IMG/VR virus record: IMGVR_UViG_3300046837_000164
Coordinates: 1-34,458 of that record
DNA from: a virus
Length of the DNA stretch: 34,458 bases
Strand: one strand, 5' to 3'
Of this stretch, positions 6,615-15,313 are shown piece after piece. Positions within the stretch are counted from its first letter, which is position 1. The number at the start of each line of letters is the position of its first letter. Made by a program: the position numbers and the translations under genes. Under the pieces are notes generated by a model that did no database searches, was not told where the DNA came from, and was given only the letters and a program-made list of their open reading frames with translations.

Positions 6615-8486
6615 ATGCCTGCCGGAATGCCTTATTTCGCCTGGATCGATCCCGGCGAAACAACATTCGGCTCGGAGCATCTGCGCTGGGACGAGGACGT
6701 GTTCTCGTTCACGCTGGCGCAGGACGAGGGCAACCCGGCGAGCCTGACGCTGGTGGTGCGGCGCCCGCGCAATTCCAGCGGCAATCCCATCGGCCTGCTC
6801 GGTCCCGGCCGCAAGATATGGGCCTGGTTCGCGCTCGACTGCGGGCCGGATCTGATCCGCTTCCGCGGGCGCTTGGTCGGTGTTCCCACCACCATATTCG
6901 AGGAACTGGTGACGCTGGAATTCGTGGCGCGGCCGATCGACCTGGTGACGCAGAAGAACGCGCTCGCCGACAGCCTGCGGGTGCTGCCGTATTACGACGA
7001 GGCGGTGATCGATCCGACCCGGCGCACCGATCCCGAGGTCGTGCTGGAGGGCTACAGCGCGATCTGGCATTACGACCGTGAGACCCATGTGCTCACCATC
7101 TCCGACGAAATCACCGGCGAGGACGGGCTGGTCGAGTTCGACGGCGCGAGCGAAGACGGCAAGGTGTTGTATGACGGGCTCGGCCTGACACTCACCAGCG
7201 GGCCACTGACGCGCGTCGATATCAGCGCCGAATTCGCCTGGACCCAATTGGCGCAAGGCACCGTCGAACTGACGAAAGCCCTGCTTTCGCAGTGGCCCGG
7301 CGCCGGCCCGAATTATATCAGATCGTTTTACATCAATAAGGATAGCTGGCCGAAGACCGGGGCTTCGCTCGGCGACGGTTGGATCGCCGCGGAAGCAACA
7401 GCGTTTGCGCCGTCCTACACTCCCATTACCGTCACCGGTGGCAGCACCGCCACCGTGAAGTTTCCCGACGACGGCTGGTCCGGCCCAACGTCAATGACCA
7501 CGACAGTGTCGCAAACACGCACCTCGGTGAACACGCCGCCGGGCTCGTTCGATCTTCCGGGCGAGCTGCCCGTCACCAAGACCAGTGCGTCTTTCCAGGA
7601 CACTGGTGGGGGCGGCACAGCGCTGACTTCATACTCTTACAGTTACTCGCAGAGCACGACAGTACAGGTGATGCAGCACACCACGGTCTCGCTACTGGCT
7701 GGCTATGCGGCCAAGCGGCAGTGCACCGAAGTGGTGACCTTCTCGCTAATCGCCGACGTGCAGCACGTGCTGACCGATCCCGATGACGGCGAGGCGCTGC
7801 TGATCAACGACATCAAGTCGGTCAACCTGAGCGAGCCGATCAGCGACGGCTCGGTGCCGATCGGCGATGTCAGGCGGCGGTCCTATATCACGACCGACCG
7901 CGGCAATCAGAGCCTGGAGCATCTGATTGCGCTCGGGCGGGCGCATCTCTTGCAGCGGTCGCGGGTGGTGGAAATCGCGATCAAGCCGAAACTGTCGCGC
8001 CTGCCGGAAATCACGCTGCGCAAAAACGCCTTCCTGGTCGAGCCGCGCATCGGCGAGGCATTGGGCAAGATCATCGGCTACTCGGTGGGACTGAATGGCT
8101 CGGACGGTCGCGTCGATTGCCAACTACGCATCGGCTGCGCCATCGGGCGCGGCGGCTCGGCGGTGGCGGATGGCGGCGATCCGACCTATTGCACCGTCGA
8201 CTATACCGGCGCCGACTACCAGCATTTCACCGGGCGCACGGTGTTGTTCGATACCTCGGTCGGCTACCAGCCGCCGAATGCCGATCCCAACGATGACGGT
8301 CTCAACTTCCTGTCGCCGCTTAAGCCGGATGACGTGATCGAGATCCCACTCACCGTTACGCACGCGCCGGACGGCGAGCGGGCCACGTTCAAGCTCAAGA
8401 GCGTGACCGGAGAATTTTCCTCCGATTACGGCTTACAGGTCACCGACCTGAAGATTCCGACCGGCTACAACCTCGAGGCGGTGTGA
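6615..8486 (+). CDS. Tail tip / baseplate hub-like protein
   Basis: 623 aa, directly after the previous stop; ATG 6627 is an alternative start. Residues 1-110 are beta-rich (FSFTLAQDEGNPASLTLVVRRPR, IRFRGRLVGVP), like the hub domain of tail-tip proteins. Residues around 160-190 (YDRETHVLTISDEITGE) and 430-500 (KLSRLPEITLRKNAFLVEPRIG) recall segments seen in the large tail proteins of gene-transfer-agent-like and rhizobial phages. A Thr/Ser-rich central stretch looks like an insertion. It probably forms the tip that organises the fibres encoded downstream. Stop overlaps the next ATG (TGATG). Confidence 0.65.
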   Translation: MPAGMPYFAWIDPGETTFGSEHLRWDEDVFSFTLAQDEGNPASLTLVVRRPRNSSGNPIGLLGPGRKIWAWFALDCGPDLIRFRGRLVGVPTTIFEELVTLEFVARPIDLVTQKNALADSLRVLPYYDEAVIDPTRRTDPEVVLEGYSAIWHYDRETHVLTISDEITGEDGLVEFDGASEDGKVLYDGLGLTLTSGPLTRVDISAEFAWTQLAQGTVELTKALLSQWPGAGPNYIRSFYINKDSWPKTGASLGDGWIAAEATAFAPSYTPITVTGGSTATVKFPDDGWSGPTSMTTTVSQTRTSVNTPPGSFDLPGELPVTKTSASFQDTGGGGTALTSYSYSYSQSTTVQVMQHTTVSLLAGYAAKRQCTEVVTFSLIADVQHVLTDPDDGEALLINDIKSVNLSEPISDGSVPIGDVRRRSYITTDRGNQSLEHLIALGRAHLLQRSRVVEIAIKPKLSRLPEITLRKNAFLVEPRIGEALGKIIGYSVGLNGSDGRVDCQLRIGCAIGRGGSAVADGGDPTYCTVDYTGADYQHFTGRTVLFDTSVGYQPPNADPNDDGLNFLSPLKPDDVIEIPLTVTHAPDGERATFKLKSVTGEFSSDYGLQVTDLKIPTGYNLEAV

Positions 8487-8881
8487 TGGGCTTCGAGGTT
8501 GTCGTTCGCCCGGTGGTATTTCCAAACATTCGTCCGGCGCCGGCGCGCGTGCTTCCGTTGGAAGCAGATCCGACGCAGGGAATGGTGGTGATCAGCGGCA
8601 ACGGCATACTGACCGTCAACGAGTCTTACAGCGCCAACGTCAGCGTATCGCGGCAAGTACCGCAGAACGAGGAAGTGCGGCAATACGACAAGGACAGGGT
8701 CTATCGGGTGGACTCTGCCGGCGCGGTCGACAAGTCGACCTACGTCGATGTCGAGCGCCTGAAGAAGGTCCGCCTCGCCAGCGGGGACACGCCGGTCAAG
8801 ATGATTTATGCCGTGCCGCCGCAAGTCGACAACGTCGAGACGATAGAGGTGGACAATACACGGAGGGCCAACGGCTCATGA
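8486..8881 (+). CDS. Tail tip-associated protein, hypothetical
   Basis: 131 aa from ATG 8486, which overlaps the upstream TGA; a GTG at 8483 would add one residue. It is beta-rich at the start (GFEVVVRPVVFPNIRP) and more charged later (QNEEVRQYDKDRVYRV, STYVDVERLKKVRL). It is tucked between the hub-like protein and the first fibre gene, so a tail-tip role is likely. No family recognised. Confidence 0.55.
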   Translation: MGFEVVVRPVVFPNIRPAPARVLPLEADPTQGMVVISGNGILTVNESYSANVSVSRQVPQNEEVRQYDKDRVYRVDSAGAVDKSTYVDVERLKKVRLASGDTPVKMIYAVPPQVDNVETIEVDNTRRANGS

Positions 8882-8910
8882 CGCGCAACAATAACGTGGT
8901 CACGGCATGA
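8878..8910 (+). CDS. Ten-codon bridging mini-ORF
   Basis: ATG at 8878-8880 overlaps the stop of the upstream gene (ATGA), and the TGA at 8908-8910 overlaps the ATG of the downstream gene (ATGA). The peptide is MTRNNNVVTA. It fills the whole gap, so ribosomes could pass from gene to gene by stop-start coupling. The peptide itself probably has no function. Confidence 0.4.
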   Translation: MTRNNNVVTA

Positions 8911-9701
8911 CCATCTATTACGTCACCTCCGGGGCCTGGGGATCGGGCACCGGCACGCCGAACTCAGCGGCACAGGTCGACGGCAATTTTTATGATGTCG
9001 ACCAGCGCATCGCCGCGTTGAATGCCGACCTGGCCGAAGGCAAGCGCATCGACAGCATTACCTACACCGACAACAGCATGACGATCCTGTTCACGGACGG
9101 AACGTCGACGACCATCCCGCTGCCGATCGCCACCATCACCTACGTCGGGCAATGGCTCAATAGCACGCCCTACACGCGCGGCCAGATGGTGTCGCAACGC
9201 TCGCTCGGCATGTTCCAGGTGCTGGTCGACCACACGACGCCGCCGCTGCCGGCGATCTTCGACCCGAACGCCGTCGATGGCAGCGGCAACCCGCTCTATG
9301 CCTTCTGGATGCCACTCTACGATGTTAATTACGATGCGGCGATCTTCGTGCCCGGCAGCGTCCAACGGGTGGCCGGCGAGGCGCTGTTCCAGGCCGTCGC
9401 CAACCGCAGCATGCGCCTGGTGAGCGGCAACGCGCACGCCTATGCCTATCTCGATGTAGCGATCGGCGCCGGCAGCAACATCATTCTGTCGATCCAGAAA
9501 AATCGCGTGCAGATCGGCACCATCACGTTCACGGCCGGCGCTACGCCAGATGCCGGCGGCGGCCAGACCGGCGCATTCAACATTCCGGCCACCACCGACT
9601 TTGCCGAGGGCGATGTCTATGCTATCCGGGCGACATCATCCAATAACGCCACACCGTCCGGGCTGTCGGTAACGCTGCCGTTCCTGCGCACGGACATCTG
9701 A
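8907..9701 (+). CDS. Tail fibre-like protein
   Basis: 264 aa. It starts TIYYVTSGAWGSGTGTPNSAAQVDGNFYDVDQRI, then has a helical stretch and a beta motif (ITYTDNSMTILFTDGTSTTIPLP). Next comes a W-Y-GQMV module (QWLNSTPYTRGQMVSQRSLGMFQVLVDHTTPP) like the small adhesive repeats of phage fibres, and a jelly-roll-like C-terminus. It lies first among the fibre genes. The downstream gene starts almost at once. Receptor-binding or fibre-base role inferred. Confidence 0.6.
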   Translation: MTIYYVTSGAWGSGTGTPNSAAQVDGNFYDVDQRIAALNADLAEGKRIDSITYTDNSMTILFTDGTSTTIPLPIATITYVGQWLNSTPYTRGQMVSQRSLGMFQVLVDHTTPPLPAIFDPNAVDGSGNPLYAFWMPLYDVNYDAAIFVPGSVQRVAGEALFQAVANRSMRLVSGNAHAYAYLDVAIGAGSNIILSIQKNRVQIGTITFTAGATPDAGGGQTGAFNIPATTDFAEGDVYAIRATSSNNATPSGLSVTLPFLRTDI

Positions 9702-9702
9702 T

Positions 9703-10701
9703 TTGGCGGACAATGTCGGGGCATATTCCCAGGATGTGCTGACGCGCATCACCAACGTGAACTGGGGTGGCGGCGGCATCTATGTAACCGGCTCGCAATT
9801 ATTCTTCACCAACGAGATCAGCAACGTCTTCACCAACATTGCATCGAAGGACGACGACGATCTCACCAATTGGAATGTAACTTTCAGCTCGCCGCGGGGC
9901 GACGGGTTCATGATGTCGGAATATCCCGGCAGCTCTCTTTGTGCCGCGGTCAGTCCTGATCCTGAAAAGCCGAGCACCCCTATTTTTGTGCTCGGCGGGC
10001 TGAACGACCAGGATGACAAGCCGCGCGCCGCCATGATGTTAACGTCGTCGGACGGCAAAACCTGGACGCCGAAAACATTCGTGGAGTCGGGCGAGGTTTA
10101 TCTGCTGACCTGGGACGAGGCAAAGAAGGCGATTTACGCCGGGATGCGGGACTATTCTAAACTCACCGAAGAACACATAATTTATGATGTAGTGCTGGCG
10201 TCGAGCGACGGCCTGACCTGGACTGAAGCCGAAAGAAAACCCGACGCGGGCTATTGGAGCAGCCCGGTCGAAAAGTATTGCAGCGACAAAGTGAAGGACG
10301 TGCACGGCAACAACGTCCCGACCAGCGTGTTCGGCTATGACGACAGAGCCGACATCCTGATCACGCCGGATCCGGTCTCGATTTCGTTTGGGGTCAGCTA
10401 TCCGATCGGCGAAAAGATCCAGCACGGATTTCAACTGAAAATCATCCGGGGTCCGGCCAACGAATTCCCCGGCTCCGAGACGATGGCGCTGCCGGCGGGC
10501 ATGGACCGGGTCTGGGCGGTGGCATACGCCGCCGGCATCTGGCAGGCGGCCGGACAGGCCGGCGACGATCCGGGGTCCGGTGTTGTTGCCACCTCGGTTG
10601 ATGACGGAGCCACCTGGGAAATTACACTTGTGACTGCGGCGGGCTATGTTTTTTCCAGCATGGCCGCCGGTTCCGCCGGTTCAGTGAATGCTGGTCTGTA
10701 G
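9703..10701 (+). CDS. Tail fibre protein with Asp-box (BNR-like) repeats
   Basis: 332 aa, apparently from TTG 9703, one base after the upstream stop; no better ATG is available in frame nearby. Three Asp-box-like motifs are visible: SSDGKTW, SSDGLTW and SVDDGATW. Such motifs mark beta-propeller proteins, including sialidases and many non-enzymatic adhesins. No sialidase catalytic arginine triad or FRIP motif is evident, so I read it as a glycan-binding or structural propeller on the tail and not an active sialidase. Confidence 0.6.
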   Translation: MADNVGAYSQDVLTRITNVNWGGGGIYVTGSQLFFTNEISNVFTNIASKDDDDLTNWNVTFSSPRGDGFMMSEYPGSSLCAAVSPDPEKPSTPIFVLGGLNDQDDKPRAAMMLTSSDGKTWTPKTFVESGEVYLLTWDEAKKAIYAGMRDYSKLTEEHIIYDVVLASSDGLTWTEAERKPDAGYWSSPVEKYCSDKVKDVHGNNVPTSVFGYDDRADILITPDPVSISFGVSYPIGEKIQHGFQLKIIRGPANEFPGSETMALPAGMDRVWAVAYAAGIWQAAGQAGDDPGSGVVATSVDDGATWEITLVTAAGYVFSSMAAGSAGSVNAGL

Positions 10702-11119
10702 CGTCAGCCAGCCGGCCCGGCGGGTTGCGATCGCGGCCGGCGTTGCCGAGGCGGCAGCGGCGCTCGACGCCCTGGCCGCCGGTATCGTGTTTGCCGCGCT
10801 GGTCGACGACCCGGCTTCGGCGAGCGATCGCCTCGATGCCTTTCTCGGCCAGATCATGCGCGAGACGGCGACGGCCGCCGCCACCGTCAATGCCGGGCTC
10901 ACCTATGCGGTGCGGATCGACGAGGCGGCGTTTGCCGCCGTGTTGCTTACCGGCGCGGTGCCTACTGCGATCAGCGCGGCGGTGGCGGAAGCGGCGAGCG
11001 CGGCCGATGCACCCGATGCCGCCAAGCTGGCTGGTGCGCGCTTCGAGGGCGTGCTGGCGCTCGACGGGCCGATCATGCCGACGACACCAGAACCGACTGT
11101 GATCTATTTAGAGGGATAG
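10688..11119 (+). CDS. Ala-rich protein within the tail-fibre cluster, hypothetical
   Basis: 143 aa from ATG 10688, overlapping the upstream gene by 14 bases. Very Ala-rich helical content (VAEAAAALDALAAGIVFAAL, AVAEAASAADAPDAAKLAG) with a short C-terminal strand. It may be a fibre chaperone or fibre-shaft component, judged only from position. A ribosome site for the next gene (AGAGGGA) lies at its 3' end. Confidence 0.5.
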   Translation: MLVCSVSQPARRVAIAAGVAEAAAALDALAAGIVFAALVDDPASASDRLDAFLGQIMRETATAAATVNAGLTYAVRIDEAAFAAVLLTGAVPTAISAAVAEAASAADAPDAAKLAGARFEGVLALDGPIMPTTPEPTVIYLEG

Positions 11120-11123
11120 TTCC

Positions 11124-13577
11124 TTGGCCTTCGCCGACACGACCTGGTATTGTAACGCAGGCAATCAAAGCACGACCGGCTATTATGCCGTGCCGCAGTT
11201 CGCTGCGTCGCATGCCTATTCTGCCGGGCAGATCATTCGTCAATTGACGGCGCCGGCTGTTGGATCGGAGCGATGCTTTGTCTGTATTGTTGCCGGAACG
11301 TCTGGCACAGAGCCTGCATGGACTGTAACCAGAGGCGCGAAGAACACGTCGACGACACCGGTGTTCCAGGAATGCACCGGCGCGTCGGCGGTCAACGGCG
11401 ATCTCGCCAATACGCCGACCTGGACCGTGCAGAAGGCGGCCGGCACACCGACGCTGGGCGCCATCATCCAGCGCAACAACGGTGCCAGTTATCAGATCTG
11501 CTCGACGGCCGGCACGCTCGGCGCCTCCGAGCCGGCGTTCAGCGACACTGCCGGCACGACGACCACCGAAGGCACAACCACATGGACCTCGCTCGGCCCG
11601 GTCGGCAATTTCACCGGCGGCCAGGCCCCGCATGCGCGGCTGGCCAGTGCCTGCACGTCAACCTGGTTTGCGACGGGCAATACGATCTATGTCGGCGATA
11701 ACCATGCCGAGGCGCAGGCGACATCGATGACGATCACGCCGGCCGGCACCGGTGTTACCGCAAGCCTCGGCAGGATCATCTGCCACAATCATTCCGGCAG
11801 CTATCCGCCGGCAGCGACGGACTTGCGGACGACCGCCACGGTCTCGACGACGGCTGCGGCTTCCATCACGTTCAATCCGAATGGAGCATCCTACTACATC
11901 TATGGCATCGGCTTGCAGGCCGGTGTGGGTGCGTCCACACCAAACACGTTCATTATCCTGACGCCGCTGAATGCCTATTACTACTTTGATAATTGCAGCT
12001 TCAAGATCGCCGGCACCTTCACCAATCAGATCCTGCAGATCAGCTCGTCGGCGAATGCGGGCGCGGTGGTTTGGAACAACTGCACGGTCAGTTTTGCCGG
12101 TGTGTCGCACTATATCGACGTGGGGACGGCGCAGTTTGTCTGGCAGAATACCGGCCCGGTGCTGGCGAGCGGCTCGTCGGTTCCGACCGGCCTGCTCGGA
12201 TCATCAGCCAGCGGCCGCTTTAGCAACGTGACGATGGAAGCGCTTGATCTGAGTCAGTTGACCGGCAACTTGCTGTCGACCGGCAACACCCTCATGGGAA
12301 ACTGGCTGATCAAGGACTGCAAGTTGAATGCAGCCATGTCGATTGCAACGCCTCCAGAATACGGCCATACGATGCAGCTCGTGCGTTCCGACAGTTCCGG
12401 TACCGCCTACAAGTCGGCGCGTTATCAATACGAGGGCACCGAGACCACCGAGACCTCAATCGTCCGCACCGGCGGCGCCGTCGATCCCAACGGCCAGGCG
12501 CAAACACGCAAGATCGTCACCACCGCCAACGCGCAATGGCTGCGGCCGTTCAAGGCGGAACCCTATGCGATCTGGAATCCGACGACCGGCTCGACCGTCA
12601 CCGTGACGGTGTACGGCACGGTGAATTCCTACTACCTGCCGTTCAACGATGAGATCTGGATCGAGGTGGAATATCTGGGCGCGTCGGGATCGCCGCTCGG
12701 CACTATTCTCACCACCACCAAGGCGAGCGTGTTGGCGGGCAACCTGCCGGTGACGGCTGACACTTCGGTCTGGAGCGGGGTGTCGCTGCTGACCGTCGAC
12801 GACGAACCATCGCCGCGCACCACCTATATGACTTTCGACGGCGCGCCTACGAGCGTGACGCTGTCGAGCGGCAACCTCACCGTGACACATGGCAACACCA
12901 GCATCGCCGGCGTCAACAGTTCCGACTTCGGCGGCCCGGCGGTCGGGCAGCTCGGCGTCAAGCAGTATTTCGAAATCAAGCTTTTGACCTCGACATCGAA
13001 CGGCAACAGCATCGGCTACATGACGCCGACTGACGCAATCACGGCGGCGCCGGCTTCCGGCAACAACAAGACCGGCGTGATCTTGGGCTCGGCGTCGTCA
13101 CTCATCTACACGCCGAACGGCATCTCGACCGGCAAGGATCTGGGCGCGGTTGCCGTCAACGACGTGATCGGCGTGGCCTATGACGGGGACAATTCGCTGC
13201 TCTGGTTCCGCAAGAATGCCGGCAACTGGAACGGCGATGCCAGCGCCAATCCGGCCACCGGCGCCGGCGGCGTGGTTGCTACTATCCGGCAGGGCTATAC
13301 GCCGTATGTCGCGTTTATCGTCGGCGGCCCCTCGACCGACGTGATGACGGGCAACTTCGGCCAGACGACCTTTGCGTTCACGCCACCGTCAGGCTTCAGC
13401 GCTGCGGATGCATCTGGCGGCGGCGGTGGCGGTGGTGTCGCCGGATGGTCGTCGTTCAAGCTCGTGGCCACGCTATCATCGCCAAAGCCACAACTCGCCG
13501 GCTACATCCACGCCCGTGTGCGCGTCGGCAAGGCCGGCACAACCTACTACATCGATCCCAAGGTAACGCTTTCCTAA
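11124..13577 (+). CDS. Large tail spike/fibre protein with a SPRY/lectin-like domain
   Basis: 817 aa from TTG 11124 with AGAGGGA upstream. The N-terminal ~170 residues contain two related beta modules: AYSAGQII...CFVCIVAGTSGTEPAW and ...GAIIQRNNGASYQICSTAGTLGASEPAF. The middle has the Asn/Ser/Thr-rich short-strand pattern of a beta-helix (YYFDNCSFKIAGTF, VVWNNCTVSFAG). Residues around 565-750 (YFEIKLL...SIGYMTP...DVIGVAYDGDNSLLWFRKN) match the layout of SPRY/concanavalin-like sheets. A poly-Gly linker (GGGGGGG) precedes a C-terminal strand region. Probably the main receptor-binding spike. Confidence 0.65.
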   Translation: MAFADTTWYCNAGNQSTTGYYAVPQFAASHAYSAGQIIRQLTAPAVGSERCFVCIVAGTSGTEPAWTVTRGAKNTSTTPVFQECTGASAVNGDLANTPTWTVQKAAGTPTLGAIIQRNNGASYQICSTAGTLGASEPAFSDTAGTTTTEGTTTWTSLGPVGNFTGGQAPHARLASACTSTWFATGNTIYVGDNHAEAQATSMTITPAGTGVTASLGRIICHNHSGSYPPAATDLRTTATVSTTAAASITFNPNGASYYIYGIGLQAGVGASTPNTFIILTPLNAYYYFDNCSFKIAGTFTNQILQISSSANAGAVVWNNCTVSFAGVSHYIDVGTAQFVWQNTGPVLASGSSVPTGLLGSSASGRFSNVTMEALDLSQLTGNLLSTGNTLMGNWLIKDCKLNAAMSIATPPEYGHTMQLVRSDSSGTAYKSARYQYEGTETTETSIVRTGGAVDPNGQAQTRKIVTTANAQWLRPFKAEPYAIWNPTTGSTVTVTVYGTVNSYYLPFNDEIWIEVEYLGASGSPLGTILTTTKASVLAGNLPVTADTSVWSGVSLLTVDDEPSPRTTYMTFDGAPTSVTLSSGNLTVTHGNTSIAGVNSSDFGGPAVGQLGVKQYFEIKLLTSTSNGNSIGYMTPTDAITAAPASGNNKTGVILGSASSLIYTPNGISTGKDLGAVAVNDVIGVAYDGDNSLLWFRKNAGNWNGDASANPATGAGGVVATIRQGYTPYVAFIVGGPSTDVMTGNFGQTTFAFTPPSGFSAADASGGGGGGGVAGWSSFKLVATLSSPKPQLAGYIHARVRVGKAGTTYYIDPKVTLS

Positions 13578-13590
13578 CAGGAGAAATATC

Positions 13591-14175
13591 ATGACCGACG
13601 AACGCGCGCCCGCGCGCGAATGCGCCGACGCATCCATCATCCGCGGCAGCGGTATCGACGAGCAGGCGCAAGCACACGGCCACTATACGGTCGAGTGCAT
13701 CGGCGACGACGGCAAACTGAAATGGCGCGACACGATCGAGAATGTGGTCTGCACGGTCGGTAAGAACTTGATGCTCGACGCAGCCCTCGCCGGCACGGCC
13801 TACACGGTAACCGGGCCGTACATGGGACTGATCTCGGCGACCTCGTATTCGGCGGTGGCGGCGGGCGACACCATGACCTCACATGCGGGCTGGCTGGAGG
13901 GCGGCGGCACCAACGCACCGACCTATTCCGGCAACCGCAAGACCGCGGTGTGGTCGGCGGCGACGGCGGGAGCAAAATCGTTATCGGCGGCGCTGTCGTT
14001 CGCCATCACCAGCTCGGGCACCATCAAAGGCGCGTTCCTCAATTTCGGCACCGGCGCGGTCAACACCAAGGACGACACCGGCGGTGTGCTGTGGTCGGCC
14101 GGCACCTTCGCTACCGGCGACAAGGCGGTGGTGAACGGCGACACATTGAACTGCTCGTATAGCTCCAGCTTGTAA
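13591..14175 (+). CDS. Tail fibre-associated protein, putative
   Basis: 194 aa with a clear ribosome site (AGGAG) before ATG 13591. The segment HGHYTVECIGDDGKLKWRDTIENVVCTVGKNLMLDAALAG resembles the start of many phage proteins encoded just after tail fibres in rhizobial phages. The rest is beta-rich and Ser/Ala/Gly-rich. It probably caps or attaches to the spike. It is the last structural gene before the lysis genes. Confidence 0.55.
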   Translation: MTDERAPARECADASIIRGSGIDEQAQAHGHYTVECIGDDGKLKWRDTIENVVCTVGKNLMLDAALAGTAYTVTGPYMGLISATSYSAVAAGDTMTSHAGWLEGGGTNAPTYSGNRKTAVWSAATAGAKSLSAALSFAITSSGTIKGAFLNFGTGAVNTKDDTGGVLWSAGTFATGDKAVVNGDTLNCSYSSSL

Positions 14176-14178
14176 CCC

Positions 14179-14454
14179 ATGATCGACAAAGTCCGGTCGT
14201 GGTTTGCCGACAACCAGGCCCTGGTTTATTTCCTGGTGGCACAGGCCACCGCGATTGCTGTCGGTGGTGCCAGCCTGATTGCGTATTCGGTCAATTTAGA
14301 AAACAGGGTCACAACATTGGAGACGAGGGGTAGCCCACATCTCAACGTTATTGACAACCGGCTGACGGTTTTGGAGTCGCTGACGAAATCGAACAAGGAG
14401 TCGATCGATCGGGTGGTGACGGCACTGACCAAGGGTGTGGGAGATAAGCCATGA
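14179..14454 (+). CDS. Holin-like single-span membrane protein
   Basis: 91 aa directly before the endolysin, with ATGA overlap into it. One membrane segment lies at about residues 14-37 (ALVYFLVAQATAIAVGGASLIAYSV), followed by a coiled-coil-like cytosolic or periplasmic tail (LENRVTTLET...NRLTVLESLTKSNKESIDRVV). Single-span proteins with a coiled-coil tail beside endolysins are often holins, antiholins or inner-membrane spanins. The location supports holin, but sequence alone cannot separate these. Confidence 0.6.
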   Translation: MIDKVRSWFADNQALVYFLVAQATAIAVGGASLIAYSVNLENRVTTLETRGSPHLNVIDNRLTVLESLTKSNKESIDRVVTALTKGVGDKP

Positions 14455-15011
14455 ACGAAGGTCGCAGTTTAACGCCGGCCGGGGCGAACCTGATCAAACA
14501 TTTTGAGAGTTGCCTGCAGAAGCGGGGAGAGTTGTATCATCCCTATCACTGTCCGGCTGGCGTTCTCACAATTGGATGGGGCCACACCAATCACCACGGG
14601 AGGAAATTCGATGATGACTCTCGATGGACGATGGCGGAATGTAATCAAGCGTTTCTGGAAGATATGGGGGGATTTGAGCGCGATGTACGCAAGGCTGTCA
14701 CAGTTCCTCTTGAGCCGTACCAGTTCGACGCCCTCGTCAGTTTCACATACAACGTCGGATCAGGAAACCTCAACAAAAGCACCCTCCTCAAAAAAGTGAA
14801 TGCCGGCGACTTCGAAGGCGCGGCCAAGGAGTTTGCCAAGTGGAACAAGGGCGGCGGCAAGGTGCTGGCCGGTCTGACGCGCCGGCGCGCGAGTGAATCA
14901 TTATTGTTCCAGAACATTCCCGACGAGAACTACGACGGCAAGCCCGACAAGGTGATCAAACCGCTCGACCTCGGCAACATGCCACAGCAGGTAGATGCGC
15001 CGGATGAGTAG
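14451..15011 (+). CDS. Endolysin, GH24 lysozyme family (muramidase)
   Basis: 186 aa, ATG 14451 overlapping the holin-like stop. T4-lysozyme-like domain: LIKHFES supplies the catalytic Glu19, and CPAGVLTIGWGHT supplies Cys34 and Thr40, standing for the T4 E11/D20/T26 set. The classic Asp is a Cys, as in several phage GH24 enzymes. Other family marks are DALVSFTYNVGSGNLNKSTLL and GLTRRRASESLLF. It has no signal peptide, so it needs the holin for release. It cleaves the MurNAc-GlcNAc bond of peptidoglycan. A ~25-residue tail (GKPDKVIKPLDLGN) follows the domain. Confidence 0.93.
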   Translation: MNEGRSLTPAGANLIKHFESCLQKRGELYHPYHCPAGVLTIGWGHTNHHGRKFDDDSRWTMAECNQAFLEDMGGFERDVRKAVTVPLEPYQFDALVSFTYNVGSGNLNKSTLLKKVNAGDFEGAAKEFAKWNKGGGKVLAGLTRRRASESLLFQNIPDENYDGKPDKVIKPLDLGNMPQQVDAPDE

Positions 15012-15135
15012 GCGCGAACTGCGGCACGAGCTGCGGGTGTTGCTGCGGCTGCTGGCCGAGGTGATGCGCGAGGACCAATGCCATCGCCGCATGCGTCACG
15101 CCATCATGCGGACGATCGAGCGGCTGTCAGTTTAG
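15004..15135 (+). CDS. Small Arg-rich protein after the endolysin, hypothetical
   Basis: 43 aa from ATG 15004, overlapping the endolysin stop by 8 bases. The peptide is strongly helical and charged (SRRELRHELRVLLRLLAEVMRED...HRRMRHAIMRTIERL) with no membrane segment. Codon third positions are GC-rich like the neighbours. It is the last rightward gene, and its 3' end overlaps the convergent AP2-like gene by 32 bases. Function unknown; it is too short to be a typical Rz spanin. Confidence 0.5.
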   Translation: MSRRELRHELRVLLRLLAEVMREDQCHRRMRHAIMRTIERLSV

Positions 15136-15313
15136 CCTTCCGGTAGGCCGCGGTCGCCGCTTTGGGCGTAGAAAAGTGGCCGAGTTGGATAACCCGGCCA
15201 CCAATAGTAATCCGCGCCTTGTAATAGACGTAGATCGCATCCTTGCCTTTCAGCTTTCCGCGGCGCCGCTTGTAGCGGACGGTTTCTATGCTGACGCCGG
15301 GATAGCCTTTCAC
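15104..15313 (-). CDS. Mini AP2-like DNA-binding protein
   Basis: 69 aa from GTG 15313, which overlaps the stop of the exported-protein gene (GTGA), so the two are probably translated together. The N-terminal part is basic (YKRRRGKLKGKDAIYVYYKARITIGG). The C-terminal part, RVIQLGHFSTPKAATAAYRKAK, matches the AP2/ERF pattern (LGxFxTxeeAAxAYxxA). AP2 domains bind DNA through a three-stranded sheet and in phages usually occur within homing endonucleases; here there is no nuclease part. It could regulate the block it belongs to, or be a relic of an HNH-AP2 element such as that at 18961. Confidence 0.7.
   Translation of the reverse strand: MKGYPGVSIETVRYKRRRGKLKGKDAIYVYYKARITIGGRVIQLGHFSTPKAATAAYRKAKLTAARSSA

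Noticed and set aside
6228-7256. 342-codon minus-strand ORF
   Set aside because: Antisense of the minor tail and hub-like genes; no support.
9703-10701. Active sialidase
   Set aside because: Asp-boxes are present, but no FRIP motif or catalytic arginine triad is apparent.
8878-13577. Diversity-generating retroelement acting on tail fibres
   Set aside because: No reverse transcriptase gene and no template/variable repeat pair seen in the window.
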